Shown here: positions 10,788 to 21,045 of the stretch, piece after piece | Layout: the number at the start of each line of letters is the position of its first letter | Position numbering within the stretch: the stretch's first letter is position 1 | From: Aspidiotus rigidus | Taxonomy: Eukaryota > Arthropoda > Insecta > Hemiptera > Diaspididae | Length of the DNA: 64,000 bases | Direction: 5' to 3' | Assembly (NCBI GenBank): GCA_035079385.1 | Contig: JAVHKY010000003.1 | Coordinates: 9,279,501-9,343,500, forward strand | Made by a program: the position numbers and the translations under genes | The notes under the pieces: model-generated | The model's input: the letters and a program-made list of their open reading frames with translations, nothing else | What the model was told of the DNA's origin: nothing | Database searches by the model: none

Positions 10788-12352
10788 GACGGCTTCCTTA
10801 ACGAAGTTAAACGAGGAACGCAGGGAACCTGTTTTATGAGTCAAATGGGATTTGGTATTGAAAATTCAAGGAAGCCTAGACCTAGATAAAGATAGCAAAA
10901 GAAGGCCTAGACCTACTATAAGCCTATCATAATATAGTTTGAGAATCTAAATTTTTCTCGCTCGAGAGACGAAATTTTTCCAAGTCCCCCTCCTATCATA
11001 TATGGCTCGAGAGTCGAAATTTTTCCAAGTCCCCTTCTATCATATATAGCTCGAGAATCGAAATTTTTCTAAGTCCCCCTCCTATCATACATAGCTCGGG
11101 AGTGGAAATTTCTCTAAGTCCCCCTTCTATCATATATAGCTCGAGAGTCGAAATTTTTCCAAGTCCCCCTTCTATCATATATAGCTCGAGAGTCGAAATT
11201 TCTCCAAGTCCCCCTCCTATCATATATAGCTCGGGAGTGGAAATTTCTCTAAGTCCCCCTTCTATCATATATAGCTCGAGAGTCGAAATTTTAACAGGTC
11301 TGGCGTCCGCCGTCCGCCGTCCAGCGAAAAACTTGGAAAAATTTGGACCCTCGAGCCATATATGATAGGAGAGGGACTTGGAAAAATTTTGACTCTCGAG
11401 CTATATATGATAGAAGGGGGACTTGAAAAAATTTCGACTCTGGAGCCATGATAGGAGAGGGACTTAGAAAAATTTCGACTCTCGAGCTATATATGATAGA
11501 AGGGGGACTTGGAAAAATTTCGACTCTCGAGCCATATATGATAGGAGGGGGACTTGGAAAAATTTCGATTCTCGAGCCATATATGATAGGAGGGGGACTT
11601 GGAAAAATTTCGACTCTCGAGCCATGATAGGAGAGGGACTTAGAAAAATTTCGTCTCTCGAGCGAGAAAAATTTAGATTCTCAAACTATATTATGATAGG
11701 CTTATAGTAGGTGTAGGCCTTCTTTATACTATCTTTATCTAGGTCTAGGCTTCCTTGAATTTTCAATACCAAATCCCTTCGACTCATAAAACAGGTTCCC
11801 TGCGTTCCTCGTTTGACTTCGTTAAGGAAGCCGTCGTTTTAACAGGGAACCTGTTTTATGGGGGGCTATTTGAGAAATCTGCCGTCCGCCGTGCGCCGTC
11901 CAGCGAAAAACTTAGAAAAATTTCGACTCTCGAGCCATATATGATAGAAGGGGGACTTGTAAAAATTTCGACTCTCGAGCCATACATGATAGGAGAGGGA
12001 CTTAGAAAAATTTCGACTCTCGAGCTATATATGATAGGAGGGGAACTTAGAAAAATTTCGACTCTCGAGCTATATATGATAGAAGGGGGACTTGGAAAAA
12101 TTTCGACTGTCGAGCTATATATGATCTAGGCTTCCTTGAATTTTCAATACCAAATCTCATTCGAATCATAAAACAGGTTCCATGCGTTCCTCGTTTAACT
12201 TCGTTAAGGAAGCCGTAATTTTTTCTAAGTCCCCCTTCTATCATATATGGCTCGAGAGTCAAAATTTTTCTAAGTTTTTCGCTGGACGGCGGACGGCGGA
12301 CGGCGCACGGCAGATTTCTCAAATAGCCCCCCATAAAACAGGTTCCCTGTTA
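10788..12352. mobile_element. FB-45 foldback-like cluster A (four head/tail units)
   Basis: At 10788 comes an inverted right end (ACGGCTTCCTTAACGAAGTT), then an array of about 45-bp units on the reverse strand to 11290. A partial left end with GTCCGCCGTCC words and a forward array follow, with a right end at about 11750-11842. Next is a full left end (AACAGGGAACCTGTTTTATG) at 11842, a forward array, and a right end at 12125-12222. Last is an inverted left end at 12255-12352. The ORFs of 87-124 aa repeating an E-K-I/F-S-T-L-E-L-Y-M-I pattern are translations of the array. Confidence 0.85.
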
Positions 12353-12508
12353 ATAAATAATTAAATAAATATTCAAATAAATAAATAATTAAATAATTAA
12401 TATAATTAATAATTAGAAAATCTCTACCCCGTGGGTGATTCAGAAATTCGCGAGTACACCCCGCGTAATAATAATAAATAATTAATTAATTAATTAATAA
12501 TTAAATAA

Positions 12509-12573
<65 letters not shown>

Positions 12574-12599
12574 ATAATCAAATAATTAAATAAATAAAT

Positions 12600-12830
12600 T
12601 TTCCAAGTCCCTCTTCCTATGATATATGGCTGGATAGTCGAAATTTTTCCAAGCCCCCTAGACTTGAATTGTCTCATATCATTCCAATACAACAGTGAGA
12701 CAGGGGGCGAACGAGCGGAGCGAGTTCGCGCTACCTCATATTTCTCATAGAAGACTTGAATTTTCTCATACCATTCCAATACAACAGCGAGTTCGCGCTA
12801 CCTCATATTTCTCATAGAAGACTTATACGA
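12600..12830. repeat. end module of element T with duplicated words
   Basis: CTTGAATTGTCTCATA and CTTGAATTTTCTCATA, with GAGTTCGCGCTACCTCATAT, occur twice in tandem (12664-12740 and 12762-12820). They are found inverted near 60805-60900 and 61180-61225. One isolated 45-bp FB-45-like unit lies at 12600-12655. Confidence 0.75.
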
Positions 12831-12964
12831 CGCCAAGATAGGTAAAGGGGTAAACGAATAATATCTCACGAACACTTGACCTAGTAGAAGCCTAGACTGA
12901 AATATTTCAAGATGACTGGTAAAATATAAAAGACATGGAACATGATTTTCATTTATTTGGCTAT

Positions 12965-13175
12965 GCCAGAAAATTTTTTTAAGCCTCTTAAAATTTTAGT
13001 AATATACGATTTTTTAAGGCTCTTGAAATTTTTATACATACAATTTTTTTAAGCCTCTTAAAATACACAGTTTTTTTGATCATCTTAAAATTTTTGTAAA
13101 TACAATTTTTCAAGCCTCTTAAAGTTTTTGTATATACGACTTTTTAAGCATCTTGAAATTTTCGTATATCGACGG
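12965..13175. repeat. about six tandem copies of a 35-bp AT-rich unit
   Basis: The unit is TTTTTAAGCCTCTTAAAATT followed by TTTGTATATACGA, with substitutions. Two further copies lie at 14075-14140 and one at 10381-10410, so it flanks the T element and neighbouring insertions. Confidence 0.8.
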
Positions 13176-14160
13176 TACCCCACGTGAGTCTGAAAATTTG
13201 AATTTTACAGGAGAAGAAAAAAACGTTTTAAAAATTCAGTTCTATTTTCATGGGTATGAAATTTTCGTTATGTATTTTGTAGGTGGTACTCAACTAATTT
13301 ATCCATTTAGCGGACCCTTATAGGACAACATGGGGAGGAGTAACAACGGTTGAAATGGACTTACGTGCATTTCATTCTTAGTGTTCACAGACTCACGTGC
13401 TTTTTTTCTAGTGTAACTCGACGTACGCGGATTTCTTTCTCAATGTTACTTGATTTAAGTGTTTTTATAGGACTTACGTGCTTTCTTTTTTAACAGGGAA
13501 CCTGTTTTATGGGGGGCTTTTTGAGAAATTTGCCGCGCGCCGTCCAGCAAAAAACTTGGAAAAATTTCGACTCTCGAACTATCTATGATAGGAGAGGGAC
13601 TTGGAAAAATTTCGATTCTCTATATAGCTCGAGTTAGACCAATTTAGACTCTCAAACTATATTATACTAGCCTTATAGTAGGTCTAGGCGTTCTTTATAC
13701 TAGTTTTATCTAGGCCTAAGCTACCTTGAATTCATAATACCAATACCCATTTGACTCATAAAACAGGTTCCCTGCGTTCCTCGTTTAACTTCGTTAAGGA
13801 AGCCGTCGTTTTTTAATGCGCGTATGTCTCAAATTACTTTAGATAACTGAAGAATAGAAACAATGTATGTCGGACTTACACGGATTTTAACCTTCGATAA
13901 AATCTTGGATGACTTACGTGATTTTTCAATATCCACTAGGGGCGGCGTTGTTGTGCATTTTAGAATTACGGGGATTTCATATTCGGATTCCTCAATTTTT
14001 TTCCTATAAGAAACCATCATAACCGCATTTTTGATAAAAGGAGGACTTACGAGGTTTTTATTCCACATCGTCGATATACAATTTTTTTGAGCCTCTTAAA
14101 ATTTTTGTATAAACAACTTTTTCAAACCTCTTAAAAAAATAATAAAATATTATTATTTCT
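13176..14160. other. gene-less stretch with GACTTACGTG word repeats, split by an FB-45 unit
   Basis: The word GACTTACGTG or a close variant recurs at roughly 45-80 bp spacing on both sides of the FB-45 unit (13360-13480 and 13875-14060), so the unit inserted into an older degenerate repeat. The 79-codon minus ORF at 13829-14068 matches nothing. Confidence 0.5.
13490..13815 (+). mobile_element. FB-45 unit B, short and near complete
   Basis: It opens with AACAGGGAACCTGTTTTATG and a GCCGTCC word, then has one to two 45-bp units, TTAGACTCTCAAACTATATT, and a TTTATCTAGGCC segment. It closes with CATAAAACAGGTTCCCTG and CTTCGTTAAGGAAGCCGTCG. The 18-bp subterminal inverted repeat CAGGGAACCTGTTTTATG is perfect. 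This is the minimal form of the family. Confidence 0.85.
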
Positions 14161-14202
14161 TAACAATCGATAATTCAAATTAATTAATATTCAAAAATAT
14201 CT

Positions 14203-14245
14203 CTGATGATGGGTTGACACCCGAAAGTACACTTGTAAAAGCAAC
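14203..14245 (+). ncRNA. hammerhead-ribozyme-like motif, copy 3 (5'-truncated)
   Basis: CTGATGA (14203-14209), GGG/CCC stem II with a TTGACA loop, and GAAA (14223-14226) are all present. The downstream TTGTAAAAGCAACTAATAAA is identical to copy 1. The upstream half of stem I is replaced by unrelated AT-rich sequence, and the base pairing with A15.1 in stem III is A rather than U. It is therefore a truncated relic of the copy-1 family. The ATACTATGAA word that follows also opens the window, suggesting the repeat unit was once in tandem. Confidence 0.5.
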
Positions 14246-14390
14246 TAATAAAGTAGAATTGTAAACTTGAAAAAACTTTTCCAATACTATGAAGAAGGCC
14301 TGGACCTACTATAAGCTTAACGTCTTGAGTGACCCGGACCTATTTTATGGACTTTGAAATATAATAGCTCGAGTCTCAAAATTTTCACAG

Positions 14391-14520
14391 GAACCTGTTC
14401 TATGGGGGGTTTTTCGAAAAATTTGCCGTCCGCCGTCCAACAAAAAACTTGGGAAAATTTCGACTTTCGATTCATATATGATAGGAACGGGACTTAGAAA
14501 AAATTTCATCTCTCGAGCTG
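14391..14520 (+). mobile_element. FB-45 element C/D, left half
   Basis: It has a left end (AGGAACCTGTTCTATGGGGG), GCCGTCCGCCGTCC words and two array units, then stops abruptly at the terminal repeat of the X element. The right half resumes in the same orientation at about 19764, so C and D are best read as one element split by two later insertions. Confidence 0.7.
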
Positions 14521-17087
14521 TACCGGGTGGACCAGAAAGATGTTACCAGTTAAATGGGAGTTTGCGCTAAATCTGTTGTAGCGCGAAAACGCAAAACGTT
14601 AGACGTATAGTTTCAATGTACGAATTTTGTATCTACATTTTATCTTCAATTTGAGCGATATCCAAAGTTTCTACGACTTTTCTGAGACGTGCCGAAATTT
14701 GACAGCAGGGGTTCCCAAATTGTGAATTATCAAAAAACAATTTCCCTGATTGAAAGAATTGCGTAATTTTCAAAGTGTTCCCCGATCCTGGAGTAAAATT
14801 TAGCGCTGAATCCGAATAAGATTGTTAAAAGATTCTGCGAAGCACCAGAATGGGTTAATGGGCCCAAAAAAGGTCAACATTTCACCAAAGTGATGAAACC
14901 GTCTAATCTTCGAAGTTTTTCTCGATTCTGAGATAAAATTTAGCGCTAAATCTGAATAAAATTGCTAACAAATTCTCCGACCGAAGCACCAAAATAGGTT
15001 TATGGGCCCAAAAAGGTTCAAAATTTCTCCAAAACGAAAAAAATCGCCTAACCTTCAAAGTTTTTCTTGATTCTAGGGTAAAATTCTGTGCTGAGTTGAA
15101 AAAAAAACTGTTGAATGCGAAGGACCAAAATGTGTGAAAGTGCCCAGAAACAATCACAATTTCACCAATTTGGAAAATCACTTAGTCATTCAAATTCCAT
15201 TTGGTTCTCAATGAAATCGAGCTTCGCGAGAACAAAGATTGCTCGCGGTGATCGACTGAGGCCCTGCGTATGATCGAAGTTGGTAACAGTGTGAAAACTC
15301 ACATTGTTTCATCAAGCGATGGAGAGCATGGTATTAAAATGATCGTCTTACATTGGGAACTCGAAGTGATTAATTGGCCATAGTGCCTCTAGCAATGAAC
15401 ACGGGTAAGAGTGCGATCATTTTCTTGTGGCGCCAGCCGAGACAGTGACGTTTCAGGGAAGCTGGTCTTCTATTGTCATCTCGCGGTGAGAGATTGGATA
15501 GGGACGGGGCCTCAGTCGCTCTTTTACCGCGAGTAATTAATGGAAAACGAAGTCACCGGTATCATTCTCTCCTTCGCCCGAAACAACATGAGTTTTTGCG
15601 GAAGCACCCGCCTCGATCATACAAAGGGCCTCCTCAATCAATCTATGTTGAACCCAGGGATCATTCACCTACCTCTGTCAAACACGGGGTCTTGATCGTT
15701 CTCTTACCGTGAGCTTATGACGAAAGTCGAGCTTGACGATATCATTCGCTCCTCCGGGTGAAACCCCGAGAAATTCCGGGCGTTCGTCTGCCTCAATCAA
15801 AGACTGAGCTGTAGCTGATCGCTCATCCCATTGCCTGAATCAAGGAGTTTTTGCACTTTGGCCCGCTTCGTTCATAGGTGGGCGTCAGTTGATCTCTCAT
15901 CGCAAGCACGCAGCAGAAGACCAACTTTGCGTTCTTTAACTGAAATAACGAGAGTTTTCGCACTTTTTCCCGCTTAGATCATACACAGAGCCTTAGTCGA
16001 TCCCTCACCGCGAACCTTCAACGGAAGATTCCCTCCAATCCCCAAATGAGGAGAATTTCCGCAATTTCCTCTTTCGTATCTGTCACCCGACGCTAGTCGA
16101 TCTCTCACTCCGCGAGCACTCAACGACAGACAAACTTGTCGACATTCCCTCCATCTCCTGAATCAACAATTTTACTGCAGAATGGGAAAAATTTTTGATT
16201 TTTCATTTTGGAGATCATCTAGGCCCATTTCAGTATTTTTCTCGGACTCGGCGTTAAATTTTACTTCAGAATTGAAAACAACTTTTGAAGATTACGCAAT
16301 TTTTCATCTTGGAGTCATTTTGATTTTTTTTGGGCCCATTAACCACTTTTTGGTATTGAGAACGACAAATACCACAATGAGTAAATGAACGAAAAATTTG
16401 TCGTTCTCAATATGTCGGGCCGTAACTTGCAGGAACGAATCGATTCACTTTTTGGTACTTCGAAGAACTGTTCAAGCATTTTTTTCGGACTCAGCGCAAA
16501 ATTCCACTTGAAAATCGAATTAAAATTTGAAAGTTTGAACAATTTTCCAATTTGGGGAAATTTTGACCTTTTCTGGGCCCATTAACCCATGTCGGTGCTT
16601 CGAAGAATTTTTTAAACATGTTTTTCGGACTCGACGCGAAATTCCACATGTAAATGAAATTACAAATCAAAAGTTTGAACGATTTTCCAACTTGAGGGAA
16701 TTTTGACCCTTTTTGGGCCTATTAACCCATTTTGGTGCTTCTTAGGATTTTGTTACTATTTTTCTCGTTTTCTCCGCCCAAATTCGCTTAAGAAACAATA
16801 ATTTAATTATTAAAATTTTCGAAATCCAGCTCAATACTGTAAATTAATTAATTTTCAAGCCCTATTTTGGGAACCTTGGCGATTTGGTGAATTTTCGTCA
16901 CATTTTGGTCCATAACTCGGCCCCAGAAAAGTCGTAGAAACTTCGAATATGGCTCAAATTAGAGCTAAAATTGAGATACAAATTTCGTAGATTTGAGGTA
17001 TACACCTAACGTTTCGTGTTTTTACGCTAGAACAGATTTAGCGCAAACTCCCATTTAACTGGTAACATCTTTCTGGTCCACCCTGTA
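14521..17087. mobile_element. X element, 2.6 kb, with about 180-bp terminal inverted repeats, copy 1
   Basis: The left end TACCGGGTGGACCAGAAAGA and right end (complement) TACAGGGTGGACCAGAAAGA begin inverted repeats of roughly 180 bp. Both include GCGCAAACTCCCATTTAACT or its complement and AAAGTCGTAGAAA. The interior has two kinds of tandem array: about 135-bp units with GGGTTAATGGGCCCAAAAA (14800-15180 and inverted at 16180-16760), and about 125-bp units with GATCTCTCACCGCGAGC-like words (15230-16150). There is no transposase. The superfamily is not assigned. Confidence 0.8.
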
Positions 17088-17090
17088 CAT

Positions 17091-17167
17091 TGTGGCGTTC
17101 TGCTATTATTAAAAGTTTAGCGGCATGTGCAAGCTTGGTGCTTGCGCCTTCATAGCAGAACGCCACA
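17091..17167 (-). repeat. 77-bp TG...CA terminal segment (short or truncated LTR)
   Basis: It directly follows the polypurine tract on the minus strand. It starts TGTGGCGTTCTGCTAT and ends with the perfect complement, giving 16-bp inverted repeats at both ends. A smaller internal GCAAGC/GCTTGC hairpin lies in the middle. LTR ends normally share only a few inverted bases, and 77 bp is very short, so this may be an internally deleted LTR. Confidence 0.6.
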
Positions 17168-17180
17168 CTTTCCCCTCCTC
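17168..17180 (-). promoter_or_regulatory. polypurine tract of the gypsy relic
   Basis: The minus strand reads GAGGAGGGGAAAG immediately before TGTGGCG, the usual priming site for plus-strand DNA synthesis next to a 3' LTR. It overlaps the stop codon of the integrase frame. Confidence 0.75.
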
Positions 17181-18405
17181 AGTTTTGAACGTCCCGTTCA
17201 AACGCCGGACTCCATACAGCTAGTCTATTTCGGTGGACCACTTTGAACTCTCTATCCTGTTGGATGCGATAGATGACATCATTGATTCTCTTCACAACTG
17301 TCCAAGGTCCTTCCCAATTGCACTGTAATTTTGGGTTCTTCCCTTTCTTTCTCTGTGGGTTGTAGAACCACACCCTATCCTGAGGTTCAAACTTGGTTTC
17401 ATCTGCACAGATGTCATAGCGTGCCTTCATCCGGTCGCTAGCAACTTCTAAATTTTCTCTGACCAGCTCATGTACCTGATTAAGTCGGTTCTTCAGTTCT
17501 TGCGTAAATGGCTTGACTTCTTGAGGGGGCTGTGGCGGGGTGCCCAGCTCTAAATCACACGGTGATCGAAGTTCTCTTCCAAAAATGATTTTTGCAGGTG
17601 TTTCCTTGGTGCTCTCATGGATTGAAGACCGATAGGCTAGCAGGAACAATGGAAGTAGCTTGTCCCAATTCCGCTGGTAACTATCAATTACTTTGGATAG
17701 GAATTGGTCTATTGTTTTGTTGAACCTCTCGACCATACCATCAGATTGTGGGTGGAGCGGTGTTGTACGAGTTTTCCTCAATCCCATCAGCTTAGCCACT
17801 TCTCCAAATACCTGGGATTCAAAGTTTCTTCCCTGGTCTGAGTGTAACTCCAGAGGTACTCCAAACCTCGAAATCCAGTTTTCCACCAGCGCTGTTGCAA
17901 CAGTGACGGCTTCGCAATTTGGCAGTGGGTAAGCATCCATTCATTTGCTGAAATAATCTCCTACCACTAGAATATAACGATTACCTTGGTCAGTTTCTGG
18001 AAATGGTCCTGAGATATCTGCCGCAATCCATTCAAAAGGGTATCCCACATTGTAGATTTGCATCTTAGCTCGGCCCCTAGTATTGGGCCCCTTACTGGCA
18101 TTACATGCTCTGCAACATTGAATCCAATCCTCTACATCACTTCTATAGGCTGGCCAGTAAAACCGTTCCCGAATCTTGGCCAATGTTTTTGTTATTCCAA
18201 GATGACTACCAGATGCATCATCATGAATACTCTTCAAGACATCTGGTACAAGTGCTTCAGGTATCAGTAGTTGGCGCCGGTGTGATCTGCTATCTGTGGT
18301 TTCCCAGATCCGATAAACAATTCCATTTTCTACTTGAAGCGAGTCCCATTGTGACCATAAGATCTTTAAATTTACCGACTGTGAGCTGATATCCTGCCAG
18401 ACTGG
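17179..18405 (-). pseudogene. gypsy integrase with preceding linker, broken by two stops
   Basis: The integrase would insert the retroelement cDNA in the nucleus. The N-terminal half (from about 18405) has the RNase H-integrase linker, then the zinc-binding HHCC region (HLGITKT...FYWPAYRSDVEDW...CRAC). The catalytic core has all three acidic residues: WIAADISGPF (D), LHSDQGRNF (D) and GMVERFN (E). A C-terminal region with WEGPWTV and VVHRNRL follows. TGA codons at 18406-18408 (just before the linker) and 17941-17943 (after GDYFSK, where relatives have tryptophan) break the frame. Otherwise the frame is continuous and well conserved, so inactivation looks recent. Confidence 0.9.
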
Positions 18406-19761
18406 TCATTCACCTTTCTCCTTCCAGGCTAAGATGACCGAAATATCTTTATCCTGTTGTTGAGCATTTCTCATATCCACATTGGAACCTAGTTGTATGG
18501 ATTTCACTGAGACTTCTTTCTTCACGTCATTGACTACAGTGCTTAGTTCTTCTTCAACTTTGGTCTGGAGGAGACAATCCTTGGCTTCCAACTCATAAAG
18601 TGGTATATCTCCACAGGGACTTCTTAAAAGGTCATGCTTCAGATCAATAATCAACCCATACTTTCGTATTAAATCCAGCCCCAGAATACAGTCATCTTCG
18701 ATATCAGCAAGGATGAATTTTCCAGTCATTACCATTGAGGAAATCTTGATAGATAGCTCAACAGTGCCCTTGGTCCAAGCTTGTTCACCCATGACAGTCC
18801 TGAGGCGGTACTTTTCTCTCCAATTAATGGATAAGCCTGGGATGTCCTTGACCAATTGTGTCTTAATAACTGAACCAGTAGCAGCGCAGTCTATGCACAT
18901 ATCTATATTGCGTCCAATACTATCATTCCATCCCGATACATAAACGTTCTCACTTGAAGTACGCATTTTGGAAATTCTTATTTCTTGGGCCCTTCTCCTT
19001 GGCCCTAGAGTTGGTTGGCCCCTGGCAACTCCAGGTTGGAGTTTTCCACCTTGCAGTGATCTCCACTTAGGGCAACTGAGCTTGATGTGACCCTCTTCAT
19101 CACAGTGGTAGCATCGACGTTTGTCTCCAGTTGGTCTGACCTTTGTTTGCTTCAAATCTGTGGAACCTCGTCTACGAGCCGCCTTTCTTGCAGCTTCTAA
19201 TTCCAGGGTAAAGGATAATGCTTCTTTCAAGGTTTTGCAACGCGCAATGCGAACTTGACTCTGAACATCCCAGTCAAATATTCCATCAATGAATGCCTCA
19301 AGCGCAGTTTGTTCAATGGCTGACATAGTAGCTTCTGGGTAAGCTTGTTGAGTTAATTTTAGGATTTCGCTTGAAAACGCTTGAAGACTTTCTCCACGGT
19401 TCTGTCGATGGTATTTCAGTTCTCTTCTTCTGATGGGAGCTAAGTGAGCTTGACCAAAGCGTTGTTCAAGGACCTCAACCAACTTTTGGTAATTCTTGTT
19501 GTCACCCTCAGCAATGTTGGACAACAGCTGTAGTGCAGCTCCTCTCAAGCTGACAATCAAATTACCAGCCTTGGCTTTGTCATCCCATCCATTGAGTTGA
19601 GCTGCAATTTCAAACTGTGATTTGTATAGTTCCCAAGAGATTTCACCATCGAACGTTGGTATCTTAACTTTGGTCTTTGATGACGGTTCTGTAGCCGGTA
19701 TTGTATTTCCTTCATTAGATCCAGAACTGAAGAAGGCAACGCCTGGCGGATCTACAACCAT
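18406..19761 (-). pseudogene. gypsy gag and protease
   Basis: Gag packages element RNA; the protease matures the polyprotein. The open frame runs from 19815, but its first 18 residues translate FB-45 repeat DNA; the likely native start is Met at 19761 (MVVDPPG). Counting from 19815: capsid-like gag at residues 50-215, a CCHC zinc knuckle CYHCDEEGHIKLSC at about 235-248, and an aspartic-protease-like region at about 305-380. The active-site motif is altered: IDCAATGS stands where DTGA or DSGA is expected. The distal ILGLD motif is present. The frame then runs straight into the pre-integrase linker, showing the RT-RNase H deletion. Confidence 0.88.
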
Positions 19762-19763
19762 GC

Positions 19764-20315
19764 TTACTATGATAGGAGAGGGACTTGGAAAAATTTCCAT
19801 TCTCGAGCTACACATATATATGCCAGGAGGGGGACTTGGAAAAATTTCGACTCTCGAGCTATATATAATAGGAGGGGGACTTTAAAAAATTTCGACTATC
19901 GAGCCATACATGATAGGAGAGGGACTTAGAAAAATTTCAACTCTCTAGCTATATAATTATAATACGAGAGAAAAATTTCAACTCTCCAGCTATATATAAT
20001 AGGAGAGGGACTTGGAAAAATTTCGACTCTCGAGCTATATATGATAGGAATTTTTCCAAATCCCCCTTCTATCATAATTATATAGCTCGAGAGTCAAAAT
20101 TTTTCCAAGTACCCCTCCTATCATACATAGCTCGATTATTCGAGAAAAATTTAGACTCTCAATCTATATTATACTAGGCTTACAGAAAGTGTAGGCCTTC
20201 TTTATACTATAGCTTTATCTTGGTCTCGGCTTCCTTGAATTCTGAATACCAAATCCCATATGACTCATAAAACAGGTTCCCTGCGTTCCTCGTTTAACTT
20301 CGCGATTTTCTATAG
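19764..20315 (+). mobile_element. FB-45 element C/D, right half
   Basis: A forward array of five or more degenerate 45-bp units, a short inverted stretch (20050-20140), then TTAGACTCTCAATCTATATT, and the right end CATAAAACAGGTTCCCTG with TCGTTTAACTTCG. It continues the half element at 14391-14520. Confidence 0.75.
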
Positions 20316-20600
20316 TCTAGTATATGATGAAAGCTGAACGTAGTATAGACTTAGTATACTAAATATTAGGCCTAGTATAATGAAGGCTAAAAGCGGCCTA
20401 ATTCGGCCTATTCTAGTTTAGGACTAGTATAATCCTAGTCTAAGGATAGTGGGGAGGCTCTAGTCTAATTCAAGTCCAGTGTACTGTATGCTAGTATATA
20501 AGGAGAGTAGCCGTACGGACAGAGACGCAAATTTTAGAAATAGGGCAGAGGCCTGAGCGAATACATGAAATATGTACCGCCTAGTATATCAAGTCTCTAC
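20316..20600. repeat. GCCTAGTATAATGAAGGCT-type dispersed short repeats
   Basis: Words such as TAGGCCTAGTATAATGAAGGC recur here, at 50130-50230 and at 50950-51030, with TATACTGTATG variants. They look like degenerate short tandem units; no element ends are visible. Confidence 0.65.
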
Positions 20601-21045
20601 ATACATGTGAGGTGGAATAAAGAAATAGGGTGAGGGACCAAAAATTCATTTTTCCGTTCATGACAAATTCCTATGCACAATTTCACGTTCTTTCCAAAAT
20701 GGTACTGATTATAGGGTACGTAACAAACCCCCTTCAGAGTATAAACAAAAATGCTTGACGCATCTGTATGTTGTTGGATGCCTGTCGGAATTTTCAACTC
20801 TCTGTTACAAAATTTTTCGTTTTGGTCGTTAACCCTATTTCTTAATTCCATCTCACATATTATACAGATTTAAGCAGAGGTTCAGAGTCGTACGGACGTG
20901 TGGACGCGGACGCAAATTTCAGAAACAGAGCAAAGCATGAAAAGAGGTTGGAAAAAATTCTTCCAAGTCCTAAGGTTACGGTTGTACAACGGACATGCGG
21001 AGGCGGACGCAAATTTCAGAAACAGGGCAGAGGACAGAGCAAAGA
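20512..21045. repeat. three copies of a GGACGCGGACGCAAATTTCAG unit
   Basis: GTACGGAC...GACGCAAATTT.AGAAA.AG.GCA occurs near 20512, 20890 and 20985. The MITE at 20605-20858 lies between copies one and two. Confidence 0.7.
20605..20858. mobile_element. 254-bp MITE
   Basis: Terminal inverted repeats of at least 35 bp: ATGTGAGGTGGAATAAAGAA at the left; the right, complemented, reads ATGTGAGATGGAATTAAGAA. Both continue into ATAGGGT. It encodes nothing; the ORF inside is chance. Confidence 0.85.

Larger units (their letters stand above)
10418..12944. mobile_element. long-TIR element T, copy 1, split by an FB-45 cluster
   Basis: It is bounded by GACATGTTCCATGTC (10418-10432) and GACATGGAACATG (12932-12944). 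It carries C-rich and AAAT-rich DNA and three units of a TCTCTACCCCG...GGGTGATTCAGAAATTC...GAGTACACCCCGCG motif (near 10500, 10685 and 12420). The same order occurs inverted at 60676-61629, where it is 954 bp. Removing the FB-45 cluster at 10788-12352 leaves about 960 bp, so the cluster is an insertion. Homology extends a little past both ends (for example GGCTATGCCAGAAAA at the right). Confidence 0.8.
17091..19763 (-). mobile_element. degenerate Ty3/gypsy-type LTR retrotransposon lacking RT-RNase H
   Basis: On the minus strand the order is gag, zinc knuckle, protease, RNase H-integrase linker, integrase, polypurine tract, LTR. Reverse transcriptase and RNase H should lie between protease and linker, but the reading frame passes directly from one to the other, so they were deleted without a frameshift. 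Two in-frame TGA stops interrupt the integrase part. No 5' LTR is present: gag starts against FB-45 repeat DNA. The element is therefore dead. Confidence 0.9.

Noticed and set aside
10996..12129. Repetitive ORFs with the pattern M-I-x-G-G-L-x-x-I-S-T-L-E-L-Y on both strands
   Set aside because: They are translations of the 45-bp FB-45 unit; 45 is a multiple of three, so a frame stays open through the array. Both strands are open, and nothing suggests selection on protein.
17693..18389. Plus-strand ORFs of 70-94 codons
   Set aside because: Shadows of the minus-strand integrase frame, whose motifs are unmistakable.
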